DNA of 64,000 bases, from the NCBI RefSeq assembly GCF_001969385.1, contig NZ_CP014796.1, forward strand, positions 2,311,501 to 2,375,500, given 5' to 3'. A program made the translations under genes and the position numbers. Shown here in pieces: positions 1-8,816 of this stretch. The DNA comes from Salipiger profundus (lineage in GTDB: Bacteria; Pseudomonadota; Alphaproteobacteria; Rhodobacterales; Rhodobacteraceae). Below the pieces are notes generated by a model. The model searched no databases. It saw nothing but the letters and a program-made list of their open reading frames with translations, and was not told the DNA's origin. Each line of letters begins with the position of its first letter. Within the stretch, counting starts at the first letter, position 1.

Positions 1-596
1 GGCAGGACCCGATGCGACAGCAGCGGGTATCGGGCCAATCCCGCGGCAGGAAGCGGTAGCGCCCCGTACGGCACGAGGCCTGGGGCGGCCACGGGAAAGA
101 TCTCGTCCGAGGCGGTGAAGGCCAGACGCGCCGAACCCGCGGCCCGGCCGGTCGTCTGGATCGCCACGTCGAAGGGCTCGGGCGCCGCTGTCAGCGGCGC
201 CAGGGCGCTGACGACCCGGACCTCCAAACCGGGGTGGCGTTCATGGAAGCCCGCAAGGCGCGGCATGAGCCAGTAGAAGGCCTCGCAAAGCTGGCAATGC
301 AGGACCAGTCCCGTGCCGGAGGGGCCGCCGCGCAAACGCGTCGTCTCGGCTGCTATATCGGCCAGGGCCGCGCCGACAACCTGTCCGTAGGCGCGCCCGG
401 CCTCGGTCAGGAAGACAGCCCTGTTGCGACGCTCGAAGAGCCGCAGGCCGAGATCTGCCTCCAGGGCGGCGATCTGCTTGGTCACAGCGGTTTGCGTCAG
501 ACCGAGTTCCTCAGCGGCGGCGGTGAAGCTTTCATGTCGGGCGGCCGCTTCGAAGGCAGGAAGCCGAGACAACGGTGGCAGCGAGTGGCGATCCAT
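1..596 (-). CDS. LysR-family transcriptional regulator (C-terminal part outside window)
   Basis: The reverse strand from ATG 596 reads a typical LysR N-terminus: MDRHSLPPLSRLPAFEAAAR, then a winged helix-turn-helix with the family pattern FTAAAEELGLTQTAVTKQI and LEADLGLRLFERR (residues about 20-60). About 198 residues are visible before the gene leaves the window, so the effector domain is incomplete. The opening (PPLSRLPAFEAAARH) resembles GcvA-type LysR proteins. It is divergent from the EamA transporter starting at 666 with only 69 bp between the starts, the usual arrangement in which a LysR protein controls its neighbour; that regulation is inferred. The effector is unknown. Confidence 0.88.
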   Translation of the reverse strand, partial: MDRHSLPPLSRLPAFEAAARHESFTAAAEELGLTQTAVTKQIAALEADLGLRLFERRNRAVFLTEAGRAYGQVVGAALADIAAETTRLRGGPSGTGLVLHCQLCEAFYWLMPRLAGFHERHPGLEVRVVSALAPLTAAPEPFDVAIQTTGRAAGSARLAFTASDEIFPVAAPGLVPYGALPLPAAGLARYPLLSHRVL

Positions 597-665
597 TCCA
601 AATCCTCATGCATTGGCGACCCATTCTCATTTTGTGAGGGAAGCAGCCCGTGGTTTCCATCGCGT

Positions 666-1607
666 ATGGCATGGAAATCCGATCACATCCCACCTCTTGG
701 CGGGACCACACGCGGCATCATCGCGATCCTCACGGCGGTTTCGCTTCTGTCTTTCTCCGACGCACTGGTGAAGATGAGTGGAGACAGCTTCGGGCTGGCA
801 CAGCTGGTCCTGCTGCGATCGACCGTTGCCGCAGTGCTGCTCGCCGCCTGGCTCCTGCCCATGCATGGCCGGTCGAGCCTTCGTCTCACCCGCCGCGGCT
901 GGGTCTGGGCGCGAAGCCTTTGCCTCGCAGCCATGTGGCTGAGCTATTACGCGGCGCTGCCGGCCATGTCCTTCGCTCTCGCCGCAGCCTGCTACTACAC
1001 CGCGCCTGCCTGGATGGCGCTGCTGGGGCGCGTCTTGCTGGGCATGACCATCGGCGGGCGCGGATGGACGGCCGTGGCACTGTCTCTTGCCGGGGGGCTA
1101 CTGGTAGTGTCGCCCTCGACCGACACGTTCACTCCTCTGCTGCTGCTCCCGCTCGCAGCTGCCGCCTTCTATGCTCTGGCGGGCCTCATCACCTGGAGCC
1201 GGTGCCAGGCGGAAAGCCCGGGCGCGATGGCCATGACGCTCAACCTCTGTCTCGTCTGCGTGGCCGCCGCAGCGCTCCTGCTTCTCTCGCTCTTTCGGCC
1301 GGGCGGCACAGAGAGCTTCGTTCTGGCGCTCTGGCCAAGGCTCACGCTCGCGGACTGGAACCTCGCGTTCGTGCTCGGATGTCTCTTGGCAGTGATCGCC
1401 ACGGCGGTCGCGACGGCCTACCGGGTAGCCCCGACGCCGGTCGTCGGTGTCTTCGATACCGCCTACCTGGGCTTCGCGGCCATCTGGGGCGCTGTCTTGT
1501 TCGGAGACGTCCCCACGGCCCGAGAAGCCCTCGGGATCGCCCTCATCGCGTGCAGTGCAATCCTCATGAGCGGCGGGCGACAGGAACGGAAAGACCATTT
1601 CTCCTGA
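666..1607 (+). CDS. EamA/DMT-superfamily transporter
   Basis: A 313-residue, very hydrophobic protein of about ten membrane segments, matching the drug/metabolite transporter (EamA) fold of two five-helix repeats: repeat one begins GIIAILTAVSLLSFSDALVK, and repeat two ends in the characteristic FDTAYLGFAAIWGAVLFGD followed by a last helix. Members export or import small metabolites; the substrate cannot be told from sequence. ATG 666 (MAWKSDH) was chosen because the open frame upstream lies over the divergent LysR gene and has no transporter features. No strong Shine-Dalgarno is seen. Probably controlled by the divergent LysR protein. Confidence 0.85.
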   Translation: MAWKSDHIPPLGGTTRGIIAILTAVSLLSFSDALVKMSGDSFGLAQLVLLRSTVAAVLLAAWLLPMHGRSSLRLTRRGWVWARSLCLAAMWLSYYAALPAMSFALAAACYYTAPAWMALLGRVLLGMTIGGRGWTAVALSLAGGLLVVSPSTDTFTPLLLLPLAAAAFYALAGLITWSRCQAESPGAMAMTLNLCLVCVAAAALLLLSLFRPGGTESFVLALWPRLTLADWNLAFVLGCLLAVIATAVATAYRVAPTPVVGVFDTAYLGFAAIWGAVLFGDVPTAREALGIALIACSAILMSGGRQERKDHFS

Positions 1608-1969
1608 TCTCGACGCTCAGTTGGGTTCGAAGCGGGCCTGCGCCACCGCAGCCGGCCAACTCGCTCGGTTGAGTCGGCCTGCCCGGCAGAGGCGGCCCTA
1701 TCCGGACATTCGCTAGGTTGGGCCTCGCTGCGGTGCAGCTTCCCCAATCCGGTCCTTGGGGCAAAGCGCAGCATGATCTTGCATCCCAAGATCAGCAGTG
1801 TGGACAACTGCTGACATCCGCGTAATCGCGACTATAAACGGGCTAGAGACCTCAATAAACCACGCGTCTGGATGATCGACATGCTTAAGCTGATCTACAC
1901 TTCGACCAGCGCAAAGCCACTGCGCATTGTCGTGCGCCTGCACTGGCCACCCTCCTGGGCGCCGTTAGG
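1608..1969. other. Intergenic region holding one copy of a dispersed repeat
   Basis: No convincing gene lies between the convergent transporter and globin genes. Positions 1693-1755, read on the minus strand, match a segment at about 14265-14326 (shared GGGGAAGCTGC, GCAGCGAGGC and GGATAGGGCCG). The rest shows nothing recognisable. Confidence 0.5.
1693..1755 (-). repeat. Dispersed intergenic repeat, copy 1
   Basis: About 63 bp that aligns, reverse-complemented, with 14265-14326. Common blocks in order are GGGGAAGCTGC, CCGCAGCGAGGC, AATGTC and GGATAGGGCCG. It is non-coding in both places. Similar intergenic material occurs at 39763-39887. Confidence 0.55.
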
Positions 1970-2344
1970 TTACTGCCCCATGATTTCGGACTTCAGCGTG
2001 AAGCTGATCATCAGGACATCCTTGCAGGTCTGGTCATCGATCTCGTGGTCGGCCAAGGTGGTCATGATATCGTCCAGCGCTGCCATGTATTCGGCCGCAC
2101 TGATGTTCATGCCGCGATGCGCCGCCACCATGTCCCGACCGGTGTATTCCTCCGGACCGCCCGACCCCGCCCCGAGGAAGTCGCAAAGATGCGCCTTGGC
2201 GGCGTCCAGTTCTGCGGGCTTCTCCCGATAGGGCAGGAAGCGCGGGCCCAGCGTGGGATTGTTCATGTGCGCTTCTATGATGTCGTCGACGAGCCCCTTG
2301 ATGCCCGGCTGACCGCCGAGACGGCTGTATAGTGTCTGTTCCAT
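1970..2344 (-). CDS. Truncated haemoglobin, group I-like
   Basis: A 124-residue globin of the 2-on-2 type. It opens with LYSRLGGQPGIKGLVDD, the group I signature, and carries EEYTGRDMVAAHRGMNI, in which the His of AAHRG corresponds to the proximal haem ligand (F8). The length fits the family. Truncated haemoglobins bind O2 or NO and often detoxify NO or sense ligands. The gene follows the FAD oxidase on the same strand with a 72-bp gap, so co-transcription is plausible. Haem ligation is read from the motif; the physiological ligand is unknown. Confidence 0.9.
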   Translation of the reverse strand: MEQTLYSRLGGQPGIKGLVDDIIEAHMNNPTLGPRFLPYREKPAELDAAKAHLCDFLGAGSGGPEEYTGRDMVAAHRGMNISAAEYMAALDDIMTTLADHEIDDQTCKDVLMISFTLKSEIMGQ

Positions 2345-2416
2345 CTGTCTTCGCTCCTGGCTGACGTGGTTCGCATGGGTAAAGGGACGCAGGCCCGCGA
2401 CCGGGCCTGCGCGGGA

Positions 2417-3862
2417 TCATTGCGCTGCCTGCTCCGCGACCATGGGCTTGATGTTGTGATTGACCCGGAAAAGGTTGCCCGGGTCATAGCGCGCCTTGAT
2501 CGCCTGCAGGCGCTGCATGTTGCCGCCGTAGGCCTCGACCAGGCGATCGGGTTCGTCTTCGGGCATGAAGTTCACGTAGACGCTGGGGGCTGCATCTGCC
2601 GCAGTGTCCCGGAACAGACGGCGCGCCCAGTCAATGCAGGCTGCGTCCTTTCCGGGGTCGTCCCAGCGGGTGTGGACGTTCATGACGAAGTGGCCCGTCC
2701 GCTGCGGGTAGGCGGTGGCCTCTGGCGCCACGCGGGCCATCGCCCCGCCGACATGGGCGATGAAGACCTCGCACTGCGGATCCGGCACATCACCGACGGC
2801 CTCCAGGATGGCCCTGATCGTCCCGGCGCTGAGCCCCATGAAGTCACGGCTTTTCCAGTAGTTGCGCGCGCCGGGCGTCAGCAGCGGATCGAAGGCGGCC
2901 TGCCAGCCTGTGAAGGGATGCGGTCCGATGACGTCGACGATCGGACTGCCGAGCGCACGGAGATCACGCATGGCCACTTCGCCCTCCGCCATGCCACCCG
3001 AATAGCAGGCGGCGAAGATCAGAACCTCGCGTCCATGCCATTCCTCGGGCAGGAACGGCAGCGGAGGGGCCTTGCGCAGGACCGACCAGATCGTCAGGTC
3101 GTCCGGTGCCCGGTCGCAAAGCTCCTGGAACTTCGGCAGCAGTTCCGCTGCCGCCTCGAACGGGTGGATGACGAGGCCGGACAGCACTTCCGGGCCGACG
3201 GGATGGGCGCGGAACTCGAACGAGCTGACCACCCCGAAATTGCCCCCTCCGCCGCGCAGGGCCCAGAAGAGATCCGGGTTCTCCCGGGGTGAGGCCCGGA
3301 CACAGTCGCCACTGGCCAGGACCACATCGGCGGAGAGCAGGTTGTCGATCGTCATGCCGTACTTGCGGGTGATCCAGCCGAAACCACCCCCAAGAGTCAG
3401 CCCCGCGATACCGGTGGTCGAGTTCACGCCGACCGGCACGGCCAGGCCATGGGCCTGTGTCTCGTGATCGACATCGCCGAGCGTCGCGCCCGGCTCCACC
3501 CGGACGGTGCCGGCGGCGGCATCCACCCTTACTGAACGCATGGCAGAAAGATCCAGCATCATGGAGCCCTCTTCGACGGCAAGGCCGGCGATCTGGTGCC
3601 CGCCGGCACGGACTGCCATCCGCAACCCTTGGTCACGCGCAAAATCCACCGCAGCCCGAATGTCGGCAGGTCCTGCGGCCTGGACGATCAGGGAGGGCTT
3701 GCGGTCGATCATCCCGTTCCAGATCGTGCGCGCAACGTCGAAGCCCGGATCCCCCTCCAGCATTACGCAGCCGCGCAACTTCGCGGCCAGCGACTCCAGC
3801 TCCTCGGCACGGATCGTCGTGCGTCCTCCGTCCAGGTTGTTCACATCGATATGGTCTTTCAT
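2417..3862 (-). CDS. FAD-linked oxidoreductase of the berberine-bridge (BBE) type
   Basis: A 481-residue enzyme starting MKDHIDVNNLDGG; ATG 3862 is preceded by a strong GGGAGGAG Shine-Dalgarno, so longer in-frame readings are rejected. Residues about 40-210 form a PCMH-type FAD domain: VRAGGHQIAGLAV holds the His that usually binds FAD covalently, and TGIAGLTLGGGFGWITRKYG is the nucleotide loop. The second covalent Cys of bicovalent BBE enzymes is not seen in that loop, so single covalent attachment is likely. The C-terminus YDPGNLFRVNHNIKP is the BBE domain. Such enzymes oxidise alcohols, sugars or aromatics using O2; the substrate is unknown. Divergent from an HxlR regulator. Confidence 0.9.
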   Translation of the reverse strand: MKDHIDVNNLDGGRTTIRAEELESLAAKLRGCVMLEGDPGFDVARTIWNGMIDRKPSLIVQAAGPADIRAAVDFARDQGLRMAVRAGGHQIAGLAVEEGSMMLDLSAMRSVRVDAAAGTVRVEPGATLGDVDHETQAHGLAVPVGVNSTTGIAGLTLGGGFGWITRKYGMTIDNLLSADVVLASGDCVRASPRENPDLFWALRGGGGNFGVVSSFEFRAHPVGPEVLSGLVIHPFEAAAELLPKFQELCDRAPDDLTIWSVLRKAPPLPFLPEEWHGREVLIFAACYSGGMAEGEVAMRDLRALGSPIVDVIGPHPFTGWQAAFDPLLTPGARNYWKSRDFMGLSAGTIRAILEAVGDVPDPQCEVFIAHVGGAMARVAPEATAYPQRTGHFVMNVHTRWDDPGKDAACIDWARRLFRDTAADAAPSVYVNFMPEDEPDRLVEAYGGNMQRLQAIKARYDPGNLFRVNHNIKPMVAEQAAQ

Positions 3863-3986
3863 CTTCTCCTCCCTTGGACATGTTGGAACGGCAGTGTCGG
3901 AAAGGGCAGCGCCTCCTTCGATTTGCCCCATGCGGCCGCACGGGAAGAGGATGACGGGTCCCACCCCATCGGAACCAGTGACGGGA

Positions 3987-4004
3987 CTGGACCGGCTGGT
4001 CCAG
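3987..4004. promoter_or_regulatory. Inverted repeat, candidate HxlR operator
   Basis: CTGGACC-GGCT-GGTCCAG is a perfect 7-bp inverted repeat with a 4-bp spacer in the 209-bp divergent promoter region between the FAD oxidase and the HxlR gene. Another half-site, TTGGACC, follows at 4008-4014. The position suggests an autoregulatory operator; binding is inferred. Confidence 0.45.
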
Positions 4005-4028
4005 AAATTGGACCCGAGACTCATCCAT

Positions 4029-4038
4029 GCAAATTTGC
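4029..4038. promoter_or_regulatory. Short palindrome before the HxlR gene
   Basis: GCAAATTTGC is a perfect 10-bp palindrome 33 bp upstream of ATG 4072, in an A/T-rich spot that could overlap a promoter. It is a second candidate regulator site in this interval. Confidence 0.3.
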
Positions 4039-4071
4039 TAATCTGTTGCCAAGCCAGTGAGGAGGACACCG

Positions 4072-4761
4072 ATGTCCAACGCCAGCTATTTCCAGTTCTG
4101 TCCTGTCGCCATGGCCGCCGAAGTACTCTGTACGCGATGGACGATGCTCGTCGTACGGGAACTGGTCGCTGGCTCGACCCGGTTCAACGACATCAGGCGC
4201 GGCGTGCCGCGCATGTCGCGGTCCCTTCTGGCACAACGCCTGCGGGAGCTGGAGGACGCCGGCATCGTCAAACGGCAACCCGTGCCGCGCTCCCAGGCGG
4301 TTGAATACCTTCTGACACCCGCCGGAAGAGACCTGTTGTCGATCGTCCAGGCCTTCGGGATCTGGGGGCAGAAATGGGTCGAGTCCGAACCCTCCCTTGA
4401 ACGGCTCGATGTCTCTCTCCTGATGTGGGACATGCGCCGCAATCTCGACCCATCCCCACTGCCGGCCGGGCGCACCGTGCTGAACTTCCGCTTCCCGGAG
4501 CTCTCTGCCGGCAAGAGATCCTGGTGGCTGATCGTCGAGGAAACCGGCGAGGTGGACCTCTGCTTGACCGATCCAGGGTTCGATGTCGATCTCTACGTGG
4601 AAACCGATCTGCGGACCATGACCGCGATTTGGATGGGGCTGACAACGGTCGCCCAGGCCGCGGACAAGCTGGCGCTTGCCGGGCCCAAGGCGGTCGCCGG
4701 GGCAATGCAGAGCTGGCTGGGTCTGAGCCCCTTCGCCAAGGAACGCAAGCTGGCGTACTAG
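4072..4761 (+). CDS. HxlR-family regulator with C-terminal SCP2-like domain
   Basis: A 229-residue protein. Residues about 8-95 are an HxlR winged helix: FCPVAMAAEVLCTRWTMLVV, then STRFNDIRRGVPRMSRSLLA and QRLRELEDAGIV. The remaining ~110 residues (from TVLNFRFPEL onward, with DLYVETDLRTMTAIWMG) resemble a sterol-carrier-protein-2 fold, a known partner domain in some HxlR proteins that may bind a hydrophobic effector. The start at ATG 4072 is preferred over GTG 4057 because GAGGAGG at 4060-4066 is placed correctly for it. It probably regulates the divergent FAD oxidase and truncated haemoglobin genes; this is inference from position. Confidence 0.88.
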   Translation: MSNASYFQFCPVAMAAEVLCTRWTMLVVRELVAGSTRFNDIRRGVPRMSRSLLAQRLRELEDAGIVKRQPVPRSQAVEYLLTPAGRDLLSIVQAFGIWGQKWVESEPSLERLDVSLLMWDMRRNLDPSPLPAGRTVLNFRFPELSAGKRSWWLIVEETGEVDLCLTDPGFDVDLYVETDLRTMTAIWMGLTTVAQAADKLALAGPKAVAGAMQSWLGLSPFAKERKLAY

Positions 4762-5835
4762 GCATGGTCTGAGCTCCGCCGCCCGACGCAGGCCGCATCG
4801 GTGAAACATTGGCCATGGGCCCCTCTACCGCTTCCGCCTAAGCGCCCTCGTCCCTCGTCAAGTGTCGCCTGTTCCCCGCCCACTTGTCCGCAGGGCGAAC
4901 GGCCGTTTCCTGCGCATCGCTGCCATTCGTCTTGGATGCAGCGAAGGTCGGCTCTCCGCCCTCATGGTCGCTTCTTGGGCTGCGTTCCCCCGGGATGAGT
5001 GGATGACGGCTTTGACTTAAATGCTGCAGCCACCATGTCGCTGGGTCGCAATTCGGCTACCCGCCATGATGTACGCCGCTGTCTGCCTCGATAGCATCCG
5101 GCAGTCGATTGTAACTCGTGCTTGGCGAACGGTCGCATCTTACGGTCTCCGCGGCCTGTCAGGTCACCTCGTACGAAGCGCATAGGGCGTCGGGTTTATC
5201 CCCAAGCGAGTTTGTTGCCACCATGGGTACAAACTGCCCAATCTTCAAACCTCCGGGTTTTCCTCACTCATAGCTTCGCCCGTCTTGGGTACCTGAGTAT
5301 GCGACTTTCTGTGTACGCGTCGACACCGGCACGGCGGCAACCAGAGCGAGATCTGGTCGCCGCCTTATTGCGCTCTGGCTGATTGCTCGATGTGGCGTGG
5401 CGAATTTCTTCGCGCGATATCCTGGCCATCACCTTGCGAGAACATGTCCACCATCGTCGCGCCGGCCCCGGGAACGTGACGCTGATGGCTGCTGAAGTGG
5501 TCGCCTGAAGAAAATTTGGAGGATATTTTTTCGCATTTTCAGGGGGTTGACTCAGTTTCGGCAAGGGCCTTCAAGGCCGGGCGCATTTTTCTGTTTTGGA
5601 TTTTCAGCGGATTCGCGGACCTTCTCCTTGTGCAAGGTCGGCGCTCTATGACGCCCACGTCCTGCGCAAAAGAAAACGCGCACCCTCGGGTGCGCGCCTG
5701 GAAGTTGGGGCAAAGATCGCCCGTGTATCACTTGCCACGCTAGAGGCCGAGAACGGCCCGGGCAAGCGCGGTCTGAGCTCCAGGATGAAAAGATGACTAC
5801 CCCGGAAGCGCCTCGTTTCCGGGAACGGAGACGGC
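4762..5835. other. Kilobase with no credible gene, left flank of the tnsABC cassette
   Basis: Several short open frames exist, but none has family features or a plausible ribosome binding site. Supportable structures are a strong hairpin at 5333-5364 and an A/T-rich block at about 5505-5620 with recurring CGCATTTT/GGATTTTCAG words that might belong to a transposon end. A GC-rich hairpin (CGCGCACC-CTCG-GGTGCGCG) lies at about 5678-5698. No copy of the 19-bp sites found after tnsC was located here. Confidence 0.5.
5333..5364. terminator. Strong hairpin, possible bidirectional terminator
   Basis: Two 13-bp arms, GGCGGCAACCAGA and TCTGGTCGCCGCC (one mismatch), surround a 6-nt loop. TTATTG follows rather than a pure T-run, so it may be a terminator or simply a DNA palindrome. 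No adjacent gene needs it. Confidence 0.35.
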
Positions 5836-6576
5836 ATGTCGAACTACGAAGACTGGTTGCAGGACCAACCGGCACCCAAGAAGAAACAGGCAGCCCTGTT
5901 GGTGGCGCCGATCCACGGGGTTCTGCCCTATGCAGGTGACCGCAATCCCCTGATGCGCAGCGACACGGTCAAGCGGGTGTCGACAGCTCTCGCAACGCCG
6001 ATGACGGGCGGCATCCGGCAGGTTTACCATTTCGATGGCGAGTCCGAATACGCCGTCGCCTTGGATGCCCTTCGCAGCCCCGAGCTCTATGGGCTGGAGG
6101 TGCAGCTTCCTCCACTCAGCTTCTACTGTCGGCAGAAGCGCAAGGTGCGGACCCATCGGTTCGACTTGCGGCTGACGTTCAGGGATGGGTACCGGCGTGC
6201 GGTCTTCGTGCGCAATGCGACGAGCTTGGCGAAGCGCGAAACCCAGGACGAGATCGACGACATCTTCGCCGCCGTGACCGAGGACTTCGCTGACGACGCC
6301 ATGGTCGTCTGCACGGATGACTACACGCGTGCCTACCGCGATAACCTCCGCCGTATCTGGGACTACCTGCAGGTGAAGGACGACGAAGCGGATGCGACTG
6401 TCGAGGATGCTGCGCGCACTTCCAGCTACTGGTACCTGAGCGACCTCATCGCGAACTGCGATGTCGAGCCATGGCGCGGCTACCAGTCCGCGCTGCGGCT
6501 AATCGGGCAGAATGTGCTCTGGACCGACATGCATGGGGTCATCGACTACCCCTCGCGGGTGGTGCTGAACGCATGA
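5836..6576 (+). CDS. tnsA: TnsA-like endonuclease homologue with degenerate active site
   Basis: A 246-residue protein; ATG 5836 follows GGAG at good spacing. The central region reads like a TnsA PD-(D/E)XK nuclease: ESEYAVALDAL (candidate first acidic residue) and RTHRFDLRLTFRDG (candidate Asp, in the usual RTPD-x-DG setting). The next strand, where TnsA proteins have E-x-K (as in VEVK), reads RRAVFVRN, so Phe and Arg stand in for the Glu and Lys. Its position directly before tnsB supports the assignment. If correct, 5'-strand cleavage may be lost and the element could move by cointegrate formation; an uncharacterised alternative catalytic Lys cannot be excluded. Confidence 0.68.
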   Translation: MSNYEDWLQDQPAPKKKQAALLVAPIHGVLPYAGDRNPLMRSDTVKRVSTALATPMTGGIRQVYHFDGESEYAVALDALRSPELYGLEVQLPPLSFYCRQKRKVRTHRFDLRLTFRDGYRRAVFVRNATSLAKRETQDEIDDIFAAVTEDFADDAMVVCTDDYTRAYRDNLRRIWDYLQVKDDEADATVEDAARTSSYWYLSDLIANCDVEPWRGYQSALRLIGQNVLWTDMHGVIDYPSRVVLNA

Positions 6577-8816
6577 CCGCGAAGCCGCTCTACAACATTC
6601 CGAAGGGATCCATCCTGAAGCTGGATGGCCGCGAACTGCTGGTGTCGGTTCGCGAGGAGAGCGGCTATGCGGTGGAATGCAAGGAAACCGGCGAGTGTTT
6701 CACGCTTTCGCTGGAGCGGGTTGAGACTGCAATCCGACACCGGGATTGCGAAATCATCAAGCCTGCCGATGTCGAAAAGCGGAAGGCATTGCTCAAGTAC
6801 GCCGACGGGTTCGAATGCGTTGAGCAGCTTTCGGAGAAAGACCAGCGGATTGTCCAAGCGCGCCTCGCCCTTGTTATCGCCCAGGACGAGCTACGCGCTG
6901 AGGGCGTGAAGCTCACCCAGCGCAGCATGGATAAGAGCGGCATTCATCGCCGTCTTTTGCTGACCCGCGCGGAAAAGATCGGTTCAGGATATGATTTACT
7001 CGAACCTCGTCGCGGCGGCCAACCATCAACCCGCTTAGAAGTCCCGCAGGGGCGGACGTTGGCCGGCCTGCGCGACGTTTACCATCGCTTCGATCAAAAC
7101 CCAGTTGTCTTGGCGAATCGATTCCACATGAGGGGACGTCGGGAGCCCAGGCTCTACGAATGGCAGGAGCGATTTATCGACTACGTCCTGAACCAATGGC
7201 ATGATCCTAAGCAGCCAAAATTGGCATCTGTTTACAAGCTGGCGACAAAAGTCTTCCGCCGCTCTCCCCGAGAGATGGCGCAAGACCTCAACTTTCCCTC
7301 GATCACGACGATCCGCACGCGTGCGAAGGCGATTTCCGATGTCGTCACCGTGCTCGGTCGCGGTGGGACGCGGCACGGGACCAACACCAAGGGAGCTGGG
7401 TCGACCGACGTACGTGCCTTGGCGTTTGGTGAGAAGTTCGAATGGGACCAGTGCCTGCTGTCGATTTTCAGCTCCGGCGACGGTGTCGTTCGTGCCGAGG
7501 TCATCGATCCCAAGGAAGCCCCTCAGGAGCTTGCGGACAATGAGATTCGCCGCTGTTGGCTCCATGTGATCCTTGATGTCGCGACCAGCGAGGTGCTGGG
7601 CTGGGTCATCTCGGAGACGGCCGATGCCGATCACAGCAAGGCTCTGCTTCGCATGGCGACGCGGGATAAAACGAAGGAGAAGGTGCGATACGGCTGCAAA
7701 CAGGATCCCGTGCCGCCCGTCCGCCTGGGGCTTGCGCTGGCGGACAATGGCACGGCCACCCGGAATGCAGACGTTTATGCGGGTCAGCTCGGAATGGGCA
7801 TGACCGTGATGACGGCGCGCGCGCACCAGCCCATGGACAAGCAGATGATCGAGCGGCTTTTCGGCGCGACGCAATGGGACGTGCTGAATTTCCGGCCCGG
7901 GTATACCGGTAGCCGCCCTGGCGAACTGACTGGCTACGAGCCCAAGCCCTCGGCCGAAATTAGCCATGACGACCTTTATGGCACCCTCACGCGATACTTT
8001 ATCGATGAGTATCCCTTCCGGCCGCATCGCGGCACCGGGATGTACGGTGCGACCCCTCGTCAGAAGCAGGAAGAGGCCCTGAAGCTTTACGGCCCGATGG
8101 AACCGCCGTCGCAGCGCGACCGGTGTCTGCATTTGGGCGCGAAGGTCCAGGCAACCACGACGTCAGAAGGGGTAAGGGCGTTCAATATCCCGTTCAACTC
8201 TACGGAACTCCAACGCTTTGCAGCGGGGAGCCCGAAGCGGGTCACCGTTCACCTCGATCCCGACGACCTGCGGAAGGTCCATGTCACTGCTGAGGGGGAA
8301 GACGCCGTGATGGAAGCCCGTCTTAGCATGACCGTCTTCAAGGACCAGACGCTCGAAGAAGCCATCGAGATCATGGAGGCTGCGACGAAGTCCAATCCGA
8401 GCTTGCGGGAACTCCATGATCGACACCTGGGCGAAGCGATGAAGCGCCGTGCGCTTGAATCCGGTTTCTTCCCGGATTCTCGCGATCCGTCGAGCTACCA
8501 GACGCTCGCTCAGCTCGAGGCTCGCGCGAGCAAACTGCTTCAGGTCGAAACGCGACCTGCCGCCTATGTCGGTGCGACTGCTGCCCCCGGGCACCTCATG
8601 AGCAGGGGCCGCACGTCAGGGGTGGTGCCAGCACGCCCCGCCGGCGCGGCACCGTTCAAACCGCCGTCCCCATCGACGCCTCCCAGGGCAAGCGCACCTC
8701 CGCCGCAGTCCGCTGGACCGACGGATGTACCCCCAGGGGAAGTGAGCACTTCGGCGCCAGACCCTGACGACATCAAGACCATGACCTTCGTCCGCATCAA
8801 GGATAGCAAACTGTGA
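6573..8816 (+). CDS. tnsB: TnsB/Mu-type DDE transposase
   Basis: A 747-residue transposase overlapping tnsA by 4 bp (ATGA), which fixes the start at MTAKPLYNIPKGS. The N-terminal ~230 residues include DNA-binding helices. The integrase core holds the catalytic triad: KFEWDQCLLS (first Asp), LALADNGTATRNAD (second Asp) and HQPMDKQMIERLFG (Glu). A Mu-transposase-like C-terminal barrel follows, then a Pro-rich tail (about residues 690-725) ending in a short hydrophilic segment, where TnsB proteins contact the ATPase. It joins transposon 3' ends to target DNA. The length is in the TniA/TnsB range. Confidence 0.9.
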   Translation: MTAKPLYNIPKGSILKLDGRELLVSVREESGYAVECKETGECFTLSLERVETAIRHRDCEIIKPADVEKRKALLKYADGFECVEQLSEKDQRIVQARLALVIAQDELRAEGVKLTQRSMDKSGIHRRLLLTRAEKIGSGYDLLEPRRGGQPSTRLEVPQGRTLAGLRDVYHRFDQNPVVLANRFHMRGRREPRLYEWQERFIDYVLNQWHDPKQPKLASVYKLATKVFRRSPREMAQDLNFPSITTIRTRAKAISDVVTVLGRGGTRHGTNTKGAGSTDVRALAFGEKFEWDQCLLSIFSSGDGVVRAEVIDPKEAPQELADNEIRRCWLHVILDVATSEVLGWVISETADADHSKALLRMATRDKTKEKVRYGCKQDPVPPVRLGLALADNGTATRNADVYAGQLGMGMTVMTARAHQPMDKQMIERLFGATQWDVLNFRPGYTGSRPGELTGYEPKPSAEISHDDLYGTLTRYFIDEYPFRPHRGTGMYGATPRQKQEEALKLYGPMEPPSQRDRCLHLGAKVQATTTSEGVRAFNIPFNSTELQRFAAGSPKRVTVHLDPDDLRKVHVTAEGEDAVMEARLSMTVFKDQTLEEAIEIMEAATKSNPSLRELHDRHLGEAMKRRALESGFFPDSRDPSSYQTLAQLEARASKLLQVETRPAAYVGATAAPGHLMSRGRTSGVVPARPAGAAPFKPPSPSTPPRASAPPPQSAGPTDVPPGEVSTSAPDPDDIKTMTFVRIKDSKL

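Noticed and set aside
234..665. Long open frame running into the EamA transporter from 234
   Set aside because: It lies antisense to a clear LysR gene, lacks transporter features before 666, and is a compositional shadow of high-GC DNA.
5505..5620. Left transposon end for the tnsABC element
   Set aside because: CGCATTTT and GGATTTTCAG words recur but do not match the 19-bp sites beyond tnsC; without matching repeats or a target duplication the end cannot be fixed.
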